This document shows, in pieces, positions 18,802 to 27,936 of a DNA stretch of 64,000 nucleotides. Origin of the DNA: Rossellomorea marisflavi. GTDB lineage: Bacteria; Bacillota; Bacilli; Bacillales; Bacillaceae_B. Both the position numbers and the translations under genes were made by a program. The DNA is taken from assembly GCA_003667865.1 (NCBI GenBank), contig CP033051.1, forward strand, positions 3,560,501 through 3,624,500. The letters run 5' to 3'. How positions within the stretch are numbered: position 1 is the first letter of the stretch; every line of letters starts with the position of its first letter. Under the pieces are notes generated by a model. That model was not told the DNA's origin. It saw nothing but the letters and a program-made list of their open reading frames with translations, and made no database searches.

Positions 18802-19257
18802 ATGAGGTTTGTTGTTCTAAAAAAAGGTTCTATTTTTGCAGTCATTGTTACCATCATACTTGTGTCTGTAGGAACGATTTGGGCTTTACAGAATAATAAT
18901 TCGTACCCAACTGTCTCCTTTACCGGAGCAGACAACGAGGTTCAAACGATTCATATGGTAACAGATGAAATTGAAATGATCTCAGATAATGGCGAGAAGC
19001 ATGAAGTGTACCGTTGGGACCCGAGTACAATCTTTGTTGAAAAAGGAAAGAAGCTAGAATTAAGAATGTATGGAGTTCACGGCAAGGAGCACCCCTTCTA
19101 TATAGAGGGTACTGACGTGAAGGGTACAATCTCAAAAGGAAAAGAAAGCGTAGTATCGGTTTCCTTCGATAAAGAAGGTACATACCGAATTGTGTGCACG
19201 TTACATAGTAATCATGACCAAAGTGGACCTATGGTTGCTTACATTGTCGTTGACTAG
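18802..19257 (+). CDS. membrane-anchored cupredoxin-domain protein
   Basis: An N-terminal membrane helix (about residues 9-29) is followed by an extracytoplasmic beta-rich domain of about 115 residues. Candidate type 1 copper ligands are a His in MYGVHGKEHPF and the Cys and His in CTLHSNH, with a Met in SGPMVAY. This arrangement is that of a cupredoxin fold, as in the C-terminal domain of cytochrome oxidase subunit II and NosZ. It may carry electrons or store copper on the outer membrane face. AGGAGG precedes the ATG. No copper chaperone gene is adjacent. Confidence 0.78.
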   Translation: MRFVVLKKGSIFAVIVTIILVSVGTIWALQNNNSYPTVSFTGADNEVQTIHMVTDEIEMISDNGEKHEVYRWDPSTIFVEKGKKLELRMYGVHGKEHPFYIEGTDVKGTISKGKESVVSVSFDKEGTYRIVCTLHSNHDQSGPMVAYIVVD

Positions 19258-19268
19258 AGATAAAACGT

Positions 19269-19344
19269 AAGGTTGTTTCAAGTATGATGAAATCGTTACA
19301 GCTATAGCTCATTTGCTGTATAATTCTTACTTTGAAACAACCTT
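19269..19344. terminator. long bidirectional hairpin terminator
   Basis: AAGGTTGTTTCAAGTA pairs with TACTTTGAAACAACCTT, with an inner stem TACAGC / GCTGTA. It separates the convergent cupredoxin and crcB genes. Confidence 0.75.
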
Positions 19345-19349
19345 TCTTC

Positions 19350-19709
19350 TTAGAACTGTAAATGATAGCCGATTGCTACAAATATAAAGCATATCACCAC
19401 TTGTACTACAGTATAGACTACTGCTTTCTTCAGCTCTTTATTAAGTAAAAGGTCTAATGTTTCCCATATAAAAGTAGAAAACGTAGTAAGAGATCCACAT
19501 AACCCGATTCCAAAGAAGGAATAGATGTTTGGGTTTATCAAAGATGTGTGAATAAAAACACCTAACAAAAGGGAGCCAATACTATTAACGGTCAGTGTTG
19601 CAATTGGTATATATAAATTCGAAAAGCTTTTTGACCATTGTGCTACTGCATATCGTATGATTGAGCCAATGAATCCCCCTAACCCCACAAATAAAAAAGA
19701 GGTGATCAT
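19350..19709 (-). CDS. crcB: fluoride ion channel CrcB/Fluc, second gene of pair
   Basis: This 119-residue protein has four membrane helices and CrcB motifs: GGFIGSIIRY in helix 1, NSIGSLLLG in helix 2 (conserved Asn) and GLCGSLTTFSTF in helix 3, which forms the Phe-lined fluoride pathway. Fluc proteins are dual-topology dimers that let toxic fluoride leave the cell. Its start overlaps the stop of the other crcB by 4 bases. Adjacent pairs commonly form heterodimers. Confidence 0.93.
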   Translation of the reverse strand: MITSFLFVGLGGFIGSIIRYAVAQWSKSFSNLYIPIATLTVNSIGSLLLGVFIHTSLINPNIYSFFGIGLCGSLTTFSTFIWETLDLLLNKELKKAVVYTVVQVVICFIFVAIGYHLQF

Positions 19710-20077
19710 GCTTTACCTCCTCTTCTAGAAAAAAGATACCCACTATACGCAGACAATAGTCCACCTAAAATGCTAATAATTAGATAGATACCCACTAGAA
19801 GCAATGTGCCTTCTTTCACCATTTCAAGCATTTCCAAACTGAAGGTTGAAAATGTTGTAAAAGAACCTAGTAACCCGGTTGCTAAAAATAGTAATGTACG
19901 TTCGGATAGCTCACAACTTTTCCCATATAAGTATGATAAGCAAAATGCCCCAATCAAATTTACAGTTAGTGTTGATAGCGGGAGTAAATCATCCCCCGCT
20001 TGAATATACAAAAAGGATACTAGTAGTCGTAATGAACTTCCTAGTAAGCCCCCAAATCCTACAATTAGATACTTCAC
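19706..20077 (-). CDS. crcB: fluoride ion channel CrcB/Fluc, first gene of pair
   Basis: This paralogue of the next gene has four membrane helices, GGLLGSSLRL, NLIGAFCLSY and GLLGSFTTFSTF. AAGGAGAGGAG lies upstream of the GTG at 20077, so I start there (123 residues) rather than at the upstream ATG at 20107, which would put the ribosome site inside the gene. I looked for a fluoride riboswitch before it and did not find the characteristic GGCGATGG..CGCC core. Confidence 0.92.
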   Translation of the reverse strand: MKYLIVGFGGLLGSSLRLLVSFLYIQAGDDLLPLSTLTVNLIGAFCLSYLYGKSCELSERTLLFLATGLLGSFTTFSTFSLEMLEMVKEGTLLLVGIYLIISILGGLLSAYSGYLFSRRGGKA

Positions 20078-20137
20078 ATTAAAACTCCTCTCCTTAATAA
20101 ACGACATAGAGCTCGGAAATCACGACAAAATAGAAAT

Positions 20138-20183
20138 AGACTGAAATCTATATACAGGTTTGTTTTGTATATGGATTCAGTCT
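20138..20183 (-). terminator. intrinsic terminator of the carboxypeptidase gene
   Basis: A long hairpin AGACTGAAT..ATATAC / GTATAT..ATTCAGTCT sits just after the D,D-carboxypeptidase stop. Confidence 0.8.
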
Positions 20184-20189
20184 AAACAA

Positions 20190-21386
20190 CTATTGTATAG
20201 AATTCCGTTTGTTTCTATAAAAAACAACACCTGCTATAAGCATTAATATACCATAAACAACGATTGGGTAAAGAACCAACCGCTTTGCTTCAGTAAATGG
20301 CTGTTGTGGTTCTCTTGTTAATGGTGCAAATACTGGGGATGCTTCAGCCTGTTCTAATAATTCTACTTTAGACATCAACTCAACTGATAAAATCAATTCA
20401 TTATCTTCTGTAAATAAAGAAAGAAGACCATCTTCGTTAATTTCTTTATCAACAAAACCATCAATTGGTTTTGAGTAAGGAATGTCCTCATTTGCAATAA
20501 ATACGTTTTCCCCATACGTAAACTCTGTATCCTTAGGAATTTCAACTCTTGTAAAGGAGTGTAGACCATAGTCTAATAATTTTAAGGTATCTTTATATAT
20601 TGCTCCTTTTGACTGGGCATTTAAAGTCACAACGATGATTGATGAATTTTCATTTTCAGCAGTTGTTACTAGTGTGTGTCTTGCTTCATCAACGAATCCA
20701 TTTTTCCCACCCGTTATGCCCTTATAAGGAATCTCACCTTTTACAAGACGATGATGGTTGAATAAGGTTGTTGACCAGCCTTCTCCTGTCCATTTGACTT
20801 CCTTTGTATTAAAAAGCTCTTGAAAAGTCTCATTTTGGAGAGCATATTTCGTTATTAATGCCATGTCATAAGCAGTGGTATAGTGATTTTCATTAAAAAG
20901 GCCATGCGGATTAGAAAAATGAGTGTTTTCCACACCAACTTTCTTCGACAAATACTCATTCAACTCATCCATGAAAGCTTTTTCTGTTCCAGAAACATGT
21001 TCCGCAATCGCAACAGCAGCATCATTTCCTGAATTGACCATTAACCCTAGAAGTAGCTGTCTTAAGGTCATCTGTTCATTCGCTAGTAGATAAACAGTAG
21101 AACCTTCCGTATCCGCAGCATTCTCACTCACAGTAACCATTTCATCCAAAGAATGTTGTTCAATTGCATATATAGCAGTGGCAATCTTTGTAATACTTGC
21201 TGGATACATTCGTTCGTAACTATTTTTATTGTATAAAACACTTCCTGTCTCTTTATCCATCATGATGACAGATTCACTAAACAAGGAAGTTGGCTTTTCG
21301 AATTCTTGTCCTTCTGCAAAAGCAATCGTACTAATAGAAAGATTCATTAGAAGAACAAACATAATGTGGGTGATGATCTTTTTCAT
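20190..21386 (-). CDS. D-alanyl-D-alanine carboxypeptidase (PBP5/DacF-like)
   Basis: This penicillin-binding protein of class S11 trims D-Ala from peptidoglycan stem peptides. It has a signal peptide ending near AFA, the catalytic SxxK in PASITKIATA, the SxN motif in VNSGNDA, and GGKNGFVDEA where most relatives have KTG. So the third motif reads Lys-Asn-Gly. A C-terminal membrane helix with a basic tail (YPIVVYGILMLIAGVVFYRNKR) anchors it. The frame begins with a GTG at 21395; the ATG at 21386 with GAAGGTG upstream is a better start. Monocistronic. Confidence 0.88.
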   Translation of the reverse strand: MKKIITHIMFVLLMNLSISTIAFAEGQEFEKPTSLFSESVIMMDKETGSVLYNKNSYERMYPASITKIATAIYAIEQHSLDEMVTVSENAADTEGSTVYLLANEQMTLRQLLLGLMVNSGNDAAVAIAEHVSGTEKAFMDELNEYLSKKVGVENTHFSNPHGLFNENHYTTAYDMALITKYALQNETFQELFNTKEVKWTGEGWSTTLFNHHRLVKGEIPYKGITGGKNGFVDEARHTLVTTAENENSSIIVVTLNAQSKGAIYKDTLKLLDYGLHSFTRVEIPKDTEFTYGENVFIANEDIPYSKPIDGFVDKEINEDGLLSLFTEDNELILSVELMSKVELLEQAEASPVFAPLTREPQQPFTEAKRLVLYPIVVYGILMLIAGVVFYRNKRNSIQ

Positions 21387-21609
21387 TTTAAACACACCTT
21401 CTATGCATTCTACTATCTCATTTTAACAAATAAATGATTTCTTTAACCTATGTTTTTTTAAAATGTTATAAAAAAGAAATATTTTCGGCATGTATTGATG
21501 ATGTAAAAGGAAAATTCAGTTAAAAACTAGAGTAAGGTTTTTCTTTCATGGTAGAATGGGAATAAATAGATTAGATTACACTATGGAATCGTACTCTTTT
21601 TATGAATTT

Positions 21610-21637
21610 TGAAACCTTTTCATTCTTATACTCGTAG
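21610..21637 (+). promoter_or_regulatory. ECF (sigma-W-like) promoter of xpaC-yaaN
   Basis: TGAAAC followed by CTTTT, a 17-base spacer and CGTA(G), 42 bases before the xpaC start. The match to the sigma-W type consensus is close, and the B. subtilis xpaC-yaaN operon is known to be sigma-W dependent. Confidence 0.72.
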
Positions 21638-21678
21638 ATTAACTATATATTCTCTAAATTGTTGAGGAGTAGATAAAC

Positions 21679-22308
21679 ATGAAAAATGCATTTAAATGGA
21701 TGATTCGATCCTTCATATCAATCAATGTTTTTTTAATATCCTGGCTCATTATCTTTTTCGGGATGGACCTAACGTTTGGAATTACAACTTTATCTAGTGT
21801 CGCCCTTTCAATAGGCAGTTATTTCGGTATTAAAAGTCTGCAACATCGTTTATGGTTAAAAAAGCAAGGGGTTTCTTCTAAAGATTATCGTTATATAAAG
21901 AAGAATTTAGATGAAGCAAAGCATAAGGTAAAAAGACTTCAATCTGTCCAATTGAAAATTCGTTCGTTAGGGGCATTTAAACAATTGCTTGAAATTAACA
22001 GGTTGACACGTAGAATCTATCAATTGGTTCGCCAACAACCACTTAAGTTTTATCAGGCGGAAAATTTTTTCTTTTATCATTTAGATTCGGCCGTTGAACT
22101 TTCTGAGAAATATGCTTATATAGCTTCTCAACCTGCAAAAAGTGACGAGATGTTCATTTCATTACAGGAGACACGTTCGTTGCTTGATGACTTAAAAGAC
22201 CATCTAGAAAAGGATCTCCATGAGATTTTGTCTGATGATATGGACCGTCTAAAATTTGAGCTTGAATTCACAAAAAAACATCTTTCATCGAAAAAAGAGA
22301 TTAAATAA
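21679..22308 (+). CDS. xpaC: XpaC-family membrane protein
   Basis: Two membrane helices near the N-terminus are followed by a basic, helical cytoplasmic domain with coiled-coil character. Length (209 residues), composition and position directly before a yaaN-type gene match B. subtilis XpaC, named for an old link to hydrolysis of 5-bromo-4-chloroindolyl phosphate; its real function is unknown. GAGGAG precedes the ATG. It is the first gene of a two-gene operon under an ECF-type promoter, so a role in envelope stress is likely. Confidence 0.85.
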   Translation: MKNAFKWMIRSFISINVFLISWLIIFFGMDLTFGITTLSSVALSIGSYFGIKSLQHRLWLKKQGVSSKDYRYIKKNLDEAKHKVKRLQSVQLKIRSLGAFKQLLEINRLTRRIYQLVRQQPLKFYQAENFFFYHLDSAVELSEKYAYIASQPAKSDEMFISLQETRSLLDDLKDHLEKDLHEILSDDMDRLKFELEFTKKHLSSKKEIK

Positions 22309-22322
22309 AAGGTGGAATTACA

Positions 22323-23462
22323 ATGAGCGACAATCTAAAAGTACAAAACGATACAACTTTTGATGACTTATTTTCAATAGAAGATAAGCATGCTTATCCT
22401 GAAGTTCAAAAAGAAAAGTCCCTATTTGAGACACTATCTGAGGAAGATCGTAATAAAGCTCTTCAGCTTTCAGATCAGCTAAATTATAAAGACTATCAGG
22501 GTGTTCTTAAATATGGATCCGAAGCACAGTCTCACCTTTCCAGTTTTTCTCATACAATGTTAGAGCATGTACAAAAAAGAGATATTGGTCCTATTGGGGA
22601 TATTCTTCATGATTTAATGAAAAAGCTCAGTAATATGAATCCTGACGAACTTCAACCACAGAAAAAAGGGTTTCTTAAAAAGATCTTTGGTAAGGTTTCT
22701 TCTTCAATACAAGAAGTATTATCTAAATATCAAAAAATCGGCTCCCAAATTGACCGTATTAGTGTGCAACTAGAACAATCAAAGCAAACTCTAATAAGAG
22801 ATAATGATTTGTTAGATAAACTATATGATAAAAATAAAGATTACTTTCGAGCTTTAAATGTATATATAGCTGCTGCGGAACACAGACGTGAGGACATTGA
22901 ACTGAACATCCTCCCTGCCCTTCGTAAACAAGCTGAAGAAACCGGAAATGATATGATGTATCAGGAAGTAAACGATACAATGCAGTTTATTGACAGGCTC
23001 GAAAAAAGAATTCATGACTTGAAGCTTAGTAGACAAATGACGATACAAGCAGCTCCGCAGATTCGCTTGATTCAAAACACAAATCAAGCATTAGCTGAGA
23101 AAATCCAAGCATCTGTCTTAACGTCTATCCCTCTTTGGAAAAATCAAATAGCTATTGCTCTAACGTTACTAAACCAACAAAAAGCAGTTCAAGCACAAAG
23201 ACAGGTAACAAATACGACAAACGAACTTTTACTCAAAAATTCAGAAATGCTGAAAACAAATAGTATTGAAGCAGCCAAAGAAAATGAACGAGGCATCATT
23301 GATATAGAAACATTGAAAAAGACTCAAGAGAATCTAATATCAACAATCGAGGAAACATTACAAATTCAAACTGAAGGTCGTAAGAAACGAATAGAGGCTG
23401 AAAATGAAATGGTTACAATGGAACAAGAGTTGAAAAATAAATTACTGGAACTTAGAAAATAG
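22323..23462 (+). CDS. yaaN: YaaN/TelA-family toxic anion resistance-like protein
   Basis: This 379-residue, mostly helical cytoplasmic protein has TelA-family blocks [47 protein letters not shown] and [15 protein letters not shown]. TelA was linked to tellurite resistance, but the core function is unresolved. It begins 14 bases after xpaC. In B. subtilis the same pair belongs to the sigma-W regulon. A GC-rich terminator lies about 115 bases downstream. Confidence 0.9.
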   Translation: MSDNLKVQNDTTFDDLFSIEDKHAYPEVQKEKSLFETLSEEDRNKALQLSDQLNYKDYQGVLKYGSEAQSHLSSFSHTMLEHVQKRDIGPIGDILHDLMKKLSNMNPDELQPQKKGFLKKIFGKVSSSIQEVLSKYQKIGSQIDRISVQLEQSKQTLIRDNDLLDKLYDKNKDYFRALNVYIAAAEHRREDIELNILPALRKQAEETGNDMMYQEVNDTMQFIDRLEKRIHDLKLSRQMTIQAAPQIRLIQNTNQALAEKIQASVLTSIPLWKNQIAIALTLLNQQKAVQAQRQVTNTTNELLLKNSEMLKTNSIEAAKENERGIIDIETLKKTQENLISTIEETLQIQTEGRKKRIEAENEMVTMEQELKNKLLELRK

Positions 23463-23576
23463 TGAAATAGACTTGAAAAAGTACATTTAAATGGACTTTC
23501 ATTTCCCTATTTTTCGCAAAACCTGATCTTAAGGATTCTGTTTCGTAATTCACTAAAAAAGCAGCTGATTTTCTGC

Positions 23577-23619
23577 AAAACGCCTGGATAAGAATTGTTT
23601 GTCTCTAACCAGGCGTTTT
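23577..23619 (+). terminator. intrinsic terminator of xpaC-yaaN
   Basis: AAAACGCCTGG / CCAGGCGTTTT with a 21-base loop, ending in TTTTG. Confidence 0.8.
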
Positions 23620-23795
23620 GTTGTGTATTGTAAGCAAAAATCACTACTGATACCTAAACTTAGGTTTTTTGCCACTATTATTCATCATTATTGTTAATAA
23701 GATATCATGTCCAGCAAAATTTTAAAATTAAGTAAAAGTAAACACAAACGAATAATCTATAATAGAAAACAAATAAAAAACAATAAAATACAAAA

Positions 23796-23853
23796 AAGCT
23801 GATTACTATTTGTCATTCTAAACAGAATGTAAGACTAAATAGTAAGTCAGCTT
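23796..23853 (-). terminator. intrinsic terminator of a small gene
   Basis: A long hairpin (AAGCTGA.TTACTATTT / AAATAGTAA.TCAGCTT, with ATTCT / AGAAT inside) ends in TTTTTTG on the minus strand. The 180 bases before it (23620-23795) contain nothing I can support. Confidence 0.8.
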
Positions 23854-23895
23854 CTACCATATACATAACTTTCAAACTTGATTTTAGACATTTAA

Positions 23896-24030
23896 CTAAA
23901 CTTTTGCGTTTTTTAATTTACGATTTTTCCTAGGGTTCTTTTTTGCGTAACCTACATCTAAATCTTTATTATTCTTAACATTTTGATGATGGTTTTCAAT
24001 ATTTGCATGAAAATCAGACAAATTAAACAT
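23896..24030 (-). CDS. small basic protein, unknown function
   Basis: This 44-residue protein begins MFNLSDFHANIENHH and ends in the very basic GYAKKNPRKNRKLKNAKV. AGGAG lies 8 bases before the ATG and a strong terminator follows, so it is probably expressed. The basic tail would suit nucleic-acid or spore-core binding, but the family is not recognised. Confidence 0.6.
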   Translation of the reverse strand: MFNLSDFHANIENHHQNVKNNKDLDVGYAKKNPRKNRKLKNAKV

Positions 24031-24181
24031 CTATCTCAACTCCTATTCGTATGTTCAGTATTAGCATAACCATTTTTATCACGTCTTAAATGGTTAAAGT
24101 GATGGATTTTACTTCAGACTAAAGACTGAATAACAATACAACTGCAGATTTCTGATTACTCATAAGAATAGTTAACATAAA

Positions 24182-24212
24182 AAAGCCGGTACCATAACAT
24201 AATACCGACTTT
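24182..24212 (-). terminator. intrinsic terminator of yojN-yojO
   Basis: AGTCGGTA / TACCGGCTTTTTT hairpin on the minus strand, right after the yojO stop. Confidence 0.85.
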
Positions 24213-24217
24213 TTTTG

Positions 24218-26140
24218 CTATATACTTTTATATAGTAATCTTCGTAGTAATGGAAAGAGGACATCTGGAAGCTCATCAATATTTGAAACAAGAATACTAT
24301 AACTTCCATATATATTTTGAATGGTTTTTCTTTGTCCCTCATCGATTTCACTATTCGCAAGAAAAACATTAATGACCTCAATACCCCTTTTTCGTGCGTC
24401 ACTTACAGCCTCATGTGTATCAATAATTCCATTCTTTTCATACCCCATTGCTGCAGGTTCACCATCAGAAAAAACAAGAAGAAAGCGTTGTTTCTCAGAT
24501 CGCTTTAATAATCTCTTCGTCATAACTCGAATCGCTAAGCCATCTCGGTTATCTTCCTCAGGTTGAAGCTGAGTGATTTCAGGTCCGCTTGTTCTTTGTA
24601 GTGATTTTCGAAAATCAATAACTGTTTTAAAATAATTTGGTTGATTTTCTACAGTAGCTTCATTGGTGTCCTCCCAAAATCCCACTACTTCATGTGGAAC
24701 TTTTAGAGATTTTAATGATTCATGAAATAGTGTTACACCAAGTTTTGTTTGTTCCATCTTGTCGTACATCGATGCAGAACAATCCATTAACAAAGTAAAA
24801 ACCGCGTCGATTTCATGAGATGGTTCTTGCTTTTTATAAAACACCCGTGGATTCTCATCTGTAAAGAATCTCAGAAGTTTTTTATTCAGACGACCTACAT
24901 GTAAATCGTTTCTAGGAAGGATCTTTTTATGTTCCAATGTCTTCTCAATCATCTTCTGCAACTTCTTTTGGTACAACAATATACTAGATTGAAAAGTCTC
25001 ATATTGGTTTATTTCTTCATAAGTAGGAGGATGTGGTTCTAAAAAATATGGAATAGCAAAGCGATTTTCTTTACCGTAGTCCGCTCCCTTTCCACCCTCT
25101 TGTTCTTCTCGCTCCTTTTCAGCAGCATCAAGATTGTCGTACTGATTACGGTTGGATTGTTTAGAGGATCCCTGAACCATTGCCAACGCTTGATCGGCAT
25201 CATCACCTTCTCGTACCCCTTCACCCAGAATATCTGATTCAGACCCTCGATCCAAATCAAATTGTAGAAAGCTTTCACCCTTATCTTCTGTTTCACGGTG
25301 CCACGTTCTGTATTCTTCGTTAATAACTTCTTCGTTACCTGATTTTTCTTCTTCCTGAATATCACAATTTGCTAATGGGTCTTTTCGTTTAAGCTCTTCG
25401 AAACGTTCTTCTGCAGAACTATTTAGAGTAAAAATAGATTCAGGTAAATGAAAATATTCATTGAGCATATCTTTTGTTAATAGTTCTTCGACAACTGCTA
25501 TTATATCTAAACAAATTGAAGCAATAGCTTCAGTATTTGAAGCATCATATACAGATTGTAACCTTCTATCTACATACGGCATAGCTAAATCTAATTCCTC
25601 ATTTATACTAGCATATTTCTCTAACGGAGATTGAGCGGTTAGCGTGAGGAATATCCGGTTATAAAATGCGTCTGTTGTAATCCCTTTTACAAGGTTTACT
25701 TGGAGTTGATCTTGAAAATATTTCCGAAAAATGCTCCTTCTTACTAAAAAAGCTCCTGTTGTCCCCCGTCTTTCCTTTTTGCAAAGCTCTTCTAGGCGTA
25801 TATCTTCTAATATCATAAACAACTGCTTCGCAAAGCTTGAAATTTTTGATGATTTGTTTTTCTTTAAAAACTTCTTAACAACGGAAAAATCTGTATAATT
25901 AAAGCTGCCGATTGCTCGTAAGTAAATATCACTCTTTAAGCCAGCACGTTCATCTTCAGTTTTTCGATGGTCCCAAAAATGACTAACAAAAACCGTTCTA
26001 TTTATATGATCAAGATATGAATGAGGTCCATATTTCACTTCGAATGGCTCTTGTCTAGTTAATGTCTTTACTAGATCGGTCATTTGCATAAACTGAAAAG
26101 AATCAATTTTTTCATCATTAAATTGAATAAATCGATGCAT
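24218..26140 (-). CDS. yojO: VWA-domain protein, NorD/CobT-like (YojO)
   Basis: This 640-residue protein has a long helical N-terminal region, a highly acidic middle (about residues 255-345), and a C-terminal von Willebrand factor A domain with the metal site DCSASM, a downstream Thr, and the FSDGEPA segment. Proteins of this type work with a MoxR AAA ATPase, here the gene just upstream, to insert metals or remodel partner complexes. Such VWA-ATPase pairs occur with nitric-oxide reductase (NorD/NorQ) and Rubisco (CbbO/CbbQ), but no such enzyme is nearby. The B. subtilis yojN-yojO pair has no known client. Confidence 0.9.
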   Translation of the reverse strand: MHRFIQFNDEKIDSFQFMQMTDLVKTLTRQEPFEVKYGPHSYLDHINRTVFVSHFWDHRKTEDERAGLKSDIYLRAIGSFNYTDFSVVKKFLKKNKSSKISSFAKQLFMILEDIRLEELCKKERRGTTGAFLVRRSIFRKYFQDQLQVNLVKGITTDAFYNRIFLTLTAQSPLEKYASINEELDLAMPYVDRRLQSVYDASNTEAIASICLDIIAVVEELLTKDMLNEYFHLPESIFTLNSSAEERFEELKRKDPLANCDIQEEEKSGNEEVINEEYRTWHRETEDKGESFLQFDLDRGSESDILGEGVREGDDADQALAMVQGSSKQSNRNQYDNLDAAEKEREEQEGGKGADYGKENRFAIPYFLEPHPPTYEEINQYETFQSSILLYQKKLQKMIEKTLEHKKILPRNDLHVGRLNKKLLRFFTDENPRVFYKKQEPSHEIDAVFTLLMDCSASMYDKMEQTKLGVTLFHESLKSLKVPHEVVGFWEDTNEATVENQPNYFKTVIDFRKSLQRTSGPEITQLQPEEDNRDGLAIRVMTKRLLKRSEKQRFLLVFSDGEPAAMGYEKNGIIDTHEAVSDARKRGIEVINVFLANSEIDEGQRKTIQNIYGSYSILVSNIDELPDVLFPLLRRLLYKSI

Positions 26141-26149
26141 AAACTCACC

Positions 26150-27031
26150 CTATCCAAAAATCGTTTCAGCTATATTACGAATAGCTGACTTTTCACGATC
26201 ATCCTCTAGTTTATCAATAATACCTCTTTGAATGGCTCTGCTTGCTGGTAAGTAAACAGCTAGATCACAAGCATCTAGTAAAGCACGAATGGAAGCAGCC
26301 TCCTCAGAGATAACTCCGTTACTTACTTGAACGAGTAAGTCGGAGGATAGTGCTACAAATTGTTCAATAAGCTTTTCGTTGTCTAATGAACTTTGTGACT
26401 TAATTACCGACTTTAGTGTTTCCCCTTCAATATACGGAACATCAATAACGACAAAGCGATTTTTTAGTGCTTCATTTAATGGAACCGTACCTACGTAACC
26501 TTCATTTATTGCAGCTACCACTCCGAATGAGTGGATTGCTTTTACTACTTCACCAGTAAATGGATTTGTTATCATTCTCCGATAGTCAAGTACTCCGTTT
26601 AATATCGGTAACGTCTCCGGCTTTGCCATATTAATTTCATCTATATAAAGTAAATGTCCATTTTTCATAGATTGAATGACTGGTCCTTCAATAAATTCAA
26701 TGGAATGTGTTCCGTTTGTGTTACCTATTGTTTTATAGCCTAGTAATGCTTCCGCATCTAAGTCAACTGAACAATTAATGCTATGCATCGGTTGCGCAAA
26801 AATCGAAGATAGAGTTTCTGCTAGCTTTGTTTTACCTGATCCTGTTGGACCTTTTAATAATACGTTTTTCCCCAAAGAAAGTGCGATGACTGCATCTAGA
26901 ATAATACTTTCATCACTTGCAGAATATCCTCCTTGTCCAATAAGTGTTGTATCTTCTGATTGAGTAAACATTAATTTTCGCTCTTCTACAATATTGTGAA
27001 TCACTTTTGGTAGTGTATTTGATAAATTCAT
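26150..27031 (-). CDS. yojN: MoxR-type AAA ATPase (YojN, NorQ/CbbQ-like)
   Basis: Walker A is in [16 protein letters not shown] and Walker B in [22 protein letters not shown]. Sensor and arginine motifs follow ([29 protein letters not shown]). This is a CbbQ/NorQ-type ATPase that partners the VWA protein encoded 9 bases downstream. The frame runs to 27091, but AAAGGA sits 9 bases before the ATG at 27031, giving 293 residues. There is no sign of separate regulation of the two genes. Confidence 0.9.
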   Translation of the reverse strand: MNLSNTLPKVIHNIVEERKLMFTQSEDTTLIGQGGYSASDESIILDAVIALSLGKNVLLKGPTGSGKTKLAETLSSIFAQPMHSINCSVDLDAEALLGYKTIGNTNGTHSIEFIEGPVIQSMKNGHLLYIDEINMAKPETLPILNGVLDYRRMITNPFTGEVVKAIHSFGVVAAINEGYVGTVPLNEALKNRFVVIDVPYIEGETLKSVIKSQSSLDNEKLIEQFVALSSDLLVQVSNGVISEEAASIRALLDACDLAVYLPASRAIQRGIIDKLEDDREKSAIRNIAETIFG

Positions 27032-27124
27032 ACTAGCCATTCCTTTCACTTCAAATGCTTCATTACATTTTACCTTTAAAAACGCTTCCACTGCAAAATA
27101 TATCTATTTATAACTTTGCCCATT

Positions 27125-27232
27125 TTAATTAGAGGTTCTAATATGAATCACTTTAACAAGCCCTTGGTATTCTGCTCCAGGAGCCTATCTTCCACTAGCT
27201 AGATATTTTTCTTCAGTATATATGGGTTCTTG
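27125..27232 (-). pseudogene. remnant of a small protein gene
   Basis: Read on the minus strand, one frame gives QEPIYTEEKYLASGR, a TAG stop, then APGAEYQGLVKVIHIRTSN and a stop. The residue pattern looks like real coding sequence, but there is no start codon or ribosome site and a stop lies in the middle. I take it as the tail of a decayed small gene; the parent family is not recognised. Confidence 0.3.
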
Positions 27233-27252
27233 AAATAATAACTAGTATAAAA

Positions 27253-27282
27253 AAAGACAAAGCAGTTGTTTGCTTTGTCTTT
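27253..27282 (-). terminator. intrinsic terminator of two small spore-type genes
   Basis: AAAGACAAAGCA / TGCTTTGTCTTT perfect 12-bp hairpin, followed by T-rich sequence on the minus strand. Confidence 0.88.
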
Positions 27283-27298
27283 CGATGACTTAATTTGA

Positions 27299-27436
27299 TT
27301 AATTGTTTATTCGATTTAACTTTTCTTTTATTTGTATGTGATGGATTACTGTCATTGCAATAATAACGAAGCTAAAGATCGTAGAGAGGATTGTACTCCC
27401 TAGGAGAGTACGTAAGATTTTTCTATTCCCGAACAT
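27299..27436 (-). CDS. small single-helix membrane protein
   Basis: This 45-residue protein starts MFGNRKILRTLLG, has one membrane helix (STILSTIFSFVIIAMTVI) and a basic C-terminal tail. AGAGGTG precedes the ATG and a perfect terminator follows. It begins 25 bases after the end of the interrupted Gln-rich gene and probably shares its transcript. No known family is recognised. Confidence 0.65.
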   Translation of the reverse strand: MFGNRKILRTLLGSTILSTIFSFVIIAMTVIHHIQIKEKLNRINN

Positions 27437-27461
27437 TACCATCACCTCTTAATTTACTCTC

Positions 27462-27749
27462 TTACATTGTTGTTTGTGGACCGTTACCTGTACTTTGTTG
27501 CGCCTGTTCGCATGCTGCCAGTGCTTGTTCAAATGCGTTCTGAATGGCTTCTTGATTATGAGGTTCTTGACATGCATTACAAGCTTGTTCTAATGCATTG
27601 CATGCACCCTTTAAGGCTTCACTTTGCCCTTCACTTTATCTTAATTGTTCTAATGCCTGAGTAAGTGATTGATAAGCATTTTGTGGATTTTGTTGAGCTT
27701 GTTGAAGAGCCTGGTTTGCTTGCTGTAATGCTTGCTGAGTATTTGCCAT
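27462..27749 (-). pseudogene. Gln/Ala-rich small protein gene interrupted by an in-frame stop
   Basis: A ribosome site (GGAGG) precedes the ATG at 27749. The frame reads MANTQQALQQANQALQQAQQ and onward to Arg37, then TAA at 27638-27636, then continues in the same frame for 57 more codons (SEGQSEALKGACNALEQAC and further) to a second stop at 27462. Both parts share the same Ala/Gln/Asn composition, so this is one 95-codon gene with a nonsense codon, probably CAA to TAA. The intact form would be a helical, cysteine-containing protein that could be spore-associated. A truncated 37-residue product may still be made. Sequencing error is possible. Confidence 0.65.
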
Positions 27750-27902
27750 TTTATTTTTCCTCCAAGTTTCATTATGTACTCATAAGTATCGTTTCTTTTT
27801 GTGCAAAATTTTATTCCAGAATCTATTAATTGAAATTTTTTCCTATTGAATGATGTTGTAAAACAAGAAAGTAGAACTCAAATGAAAAATGCACAAAAAA
27901 AT

Positions 27903-27930
27903 AGTAGAGGATATAATCCCCTACTTTTTA
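27903..27930. terminator. intrinsic terminator of the DUF6501 gene
   Basis: AGTAG.GG / CCCCTACT hairpin with A-runs and T-runs on both sides. Confidence 0.75.
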
Positions 27931-27936
27931 ATAATC

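Noticed and set aside
20078-20190. fluoride riboswitch before crcB
   Set aside because: I looked for the conserved GGCGATGG and pairing CGCC elements on the minus strand and did not see them; the space is mostly occupied by a terminator.
27467-27664. 65-codon plus-strand frame
   Set aside because: It is the shadow of the Gln/Ala-rich gene on the other strand; the residue pattern and ribosome site favour the minus strand.
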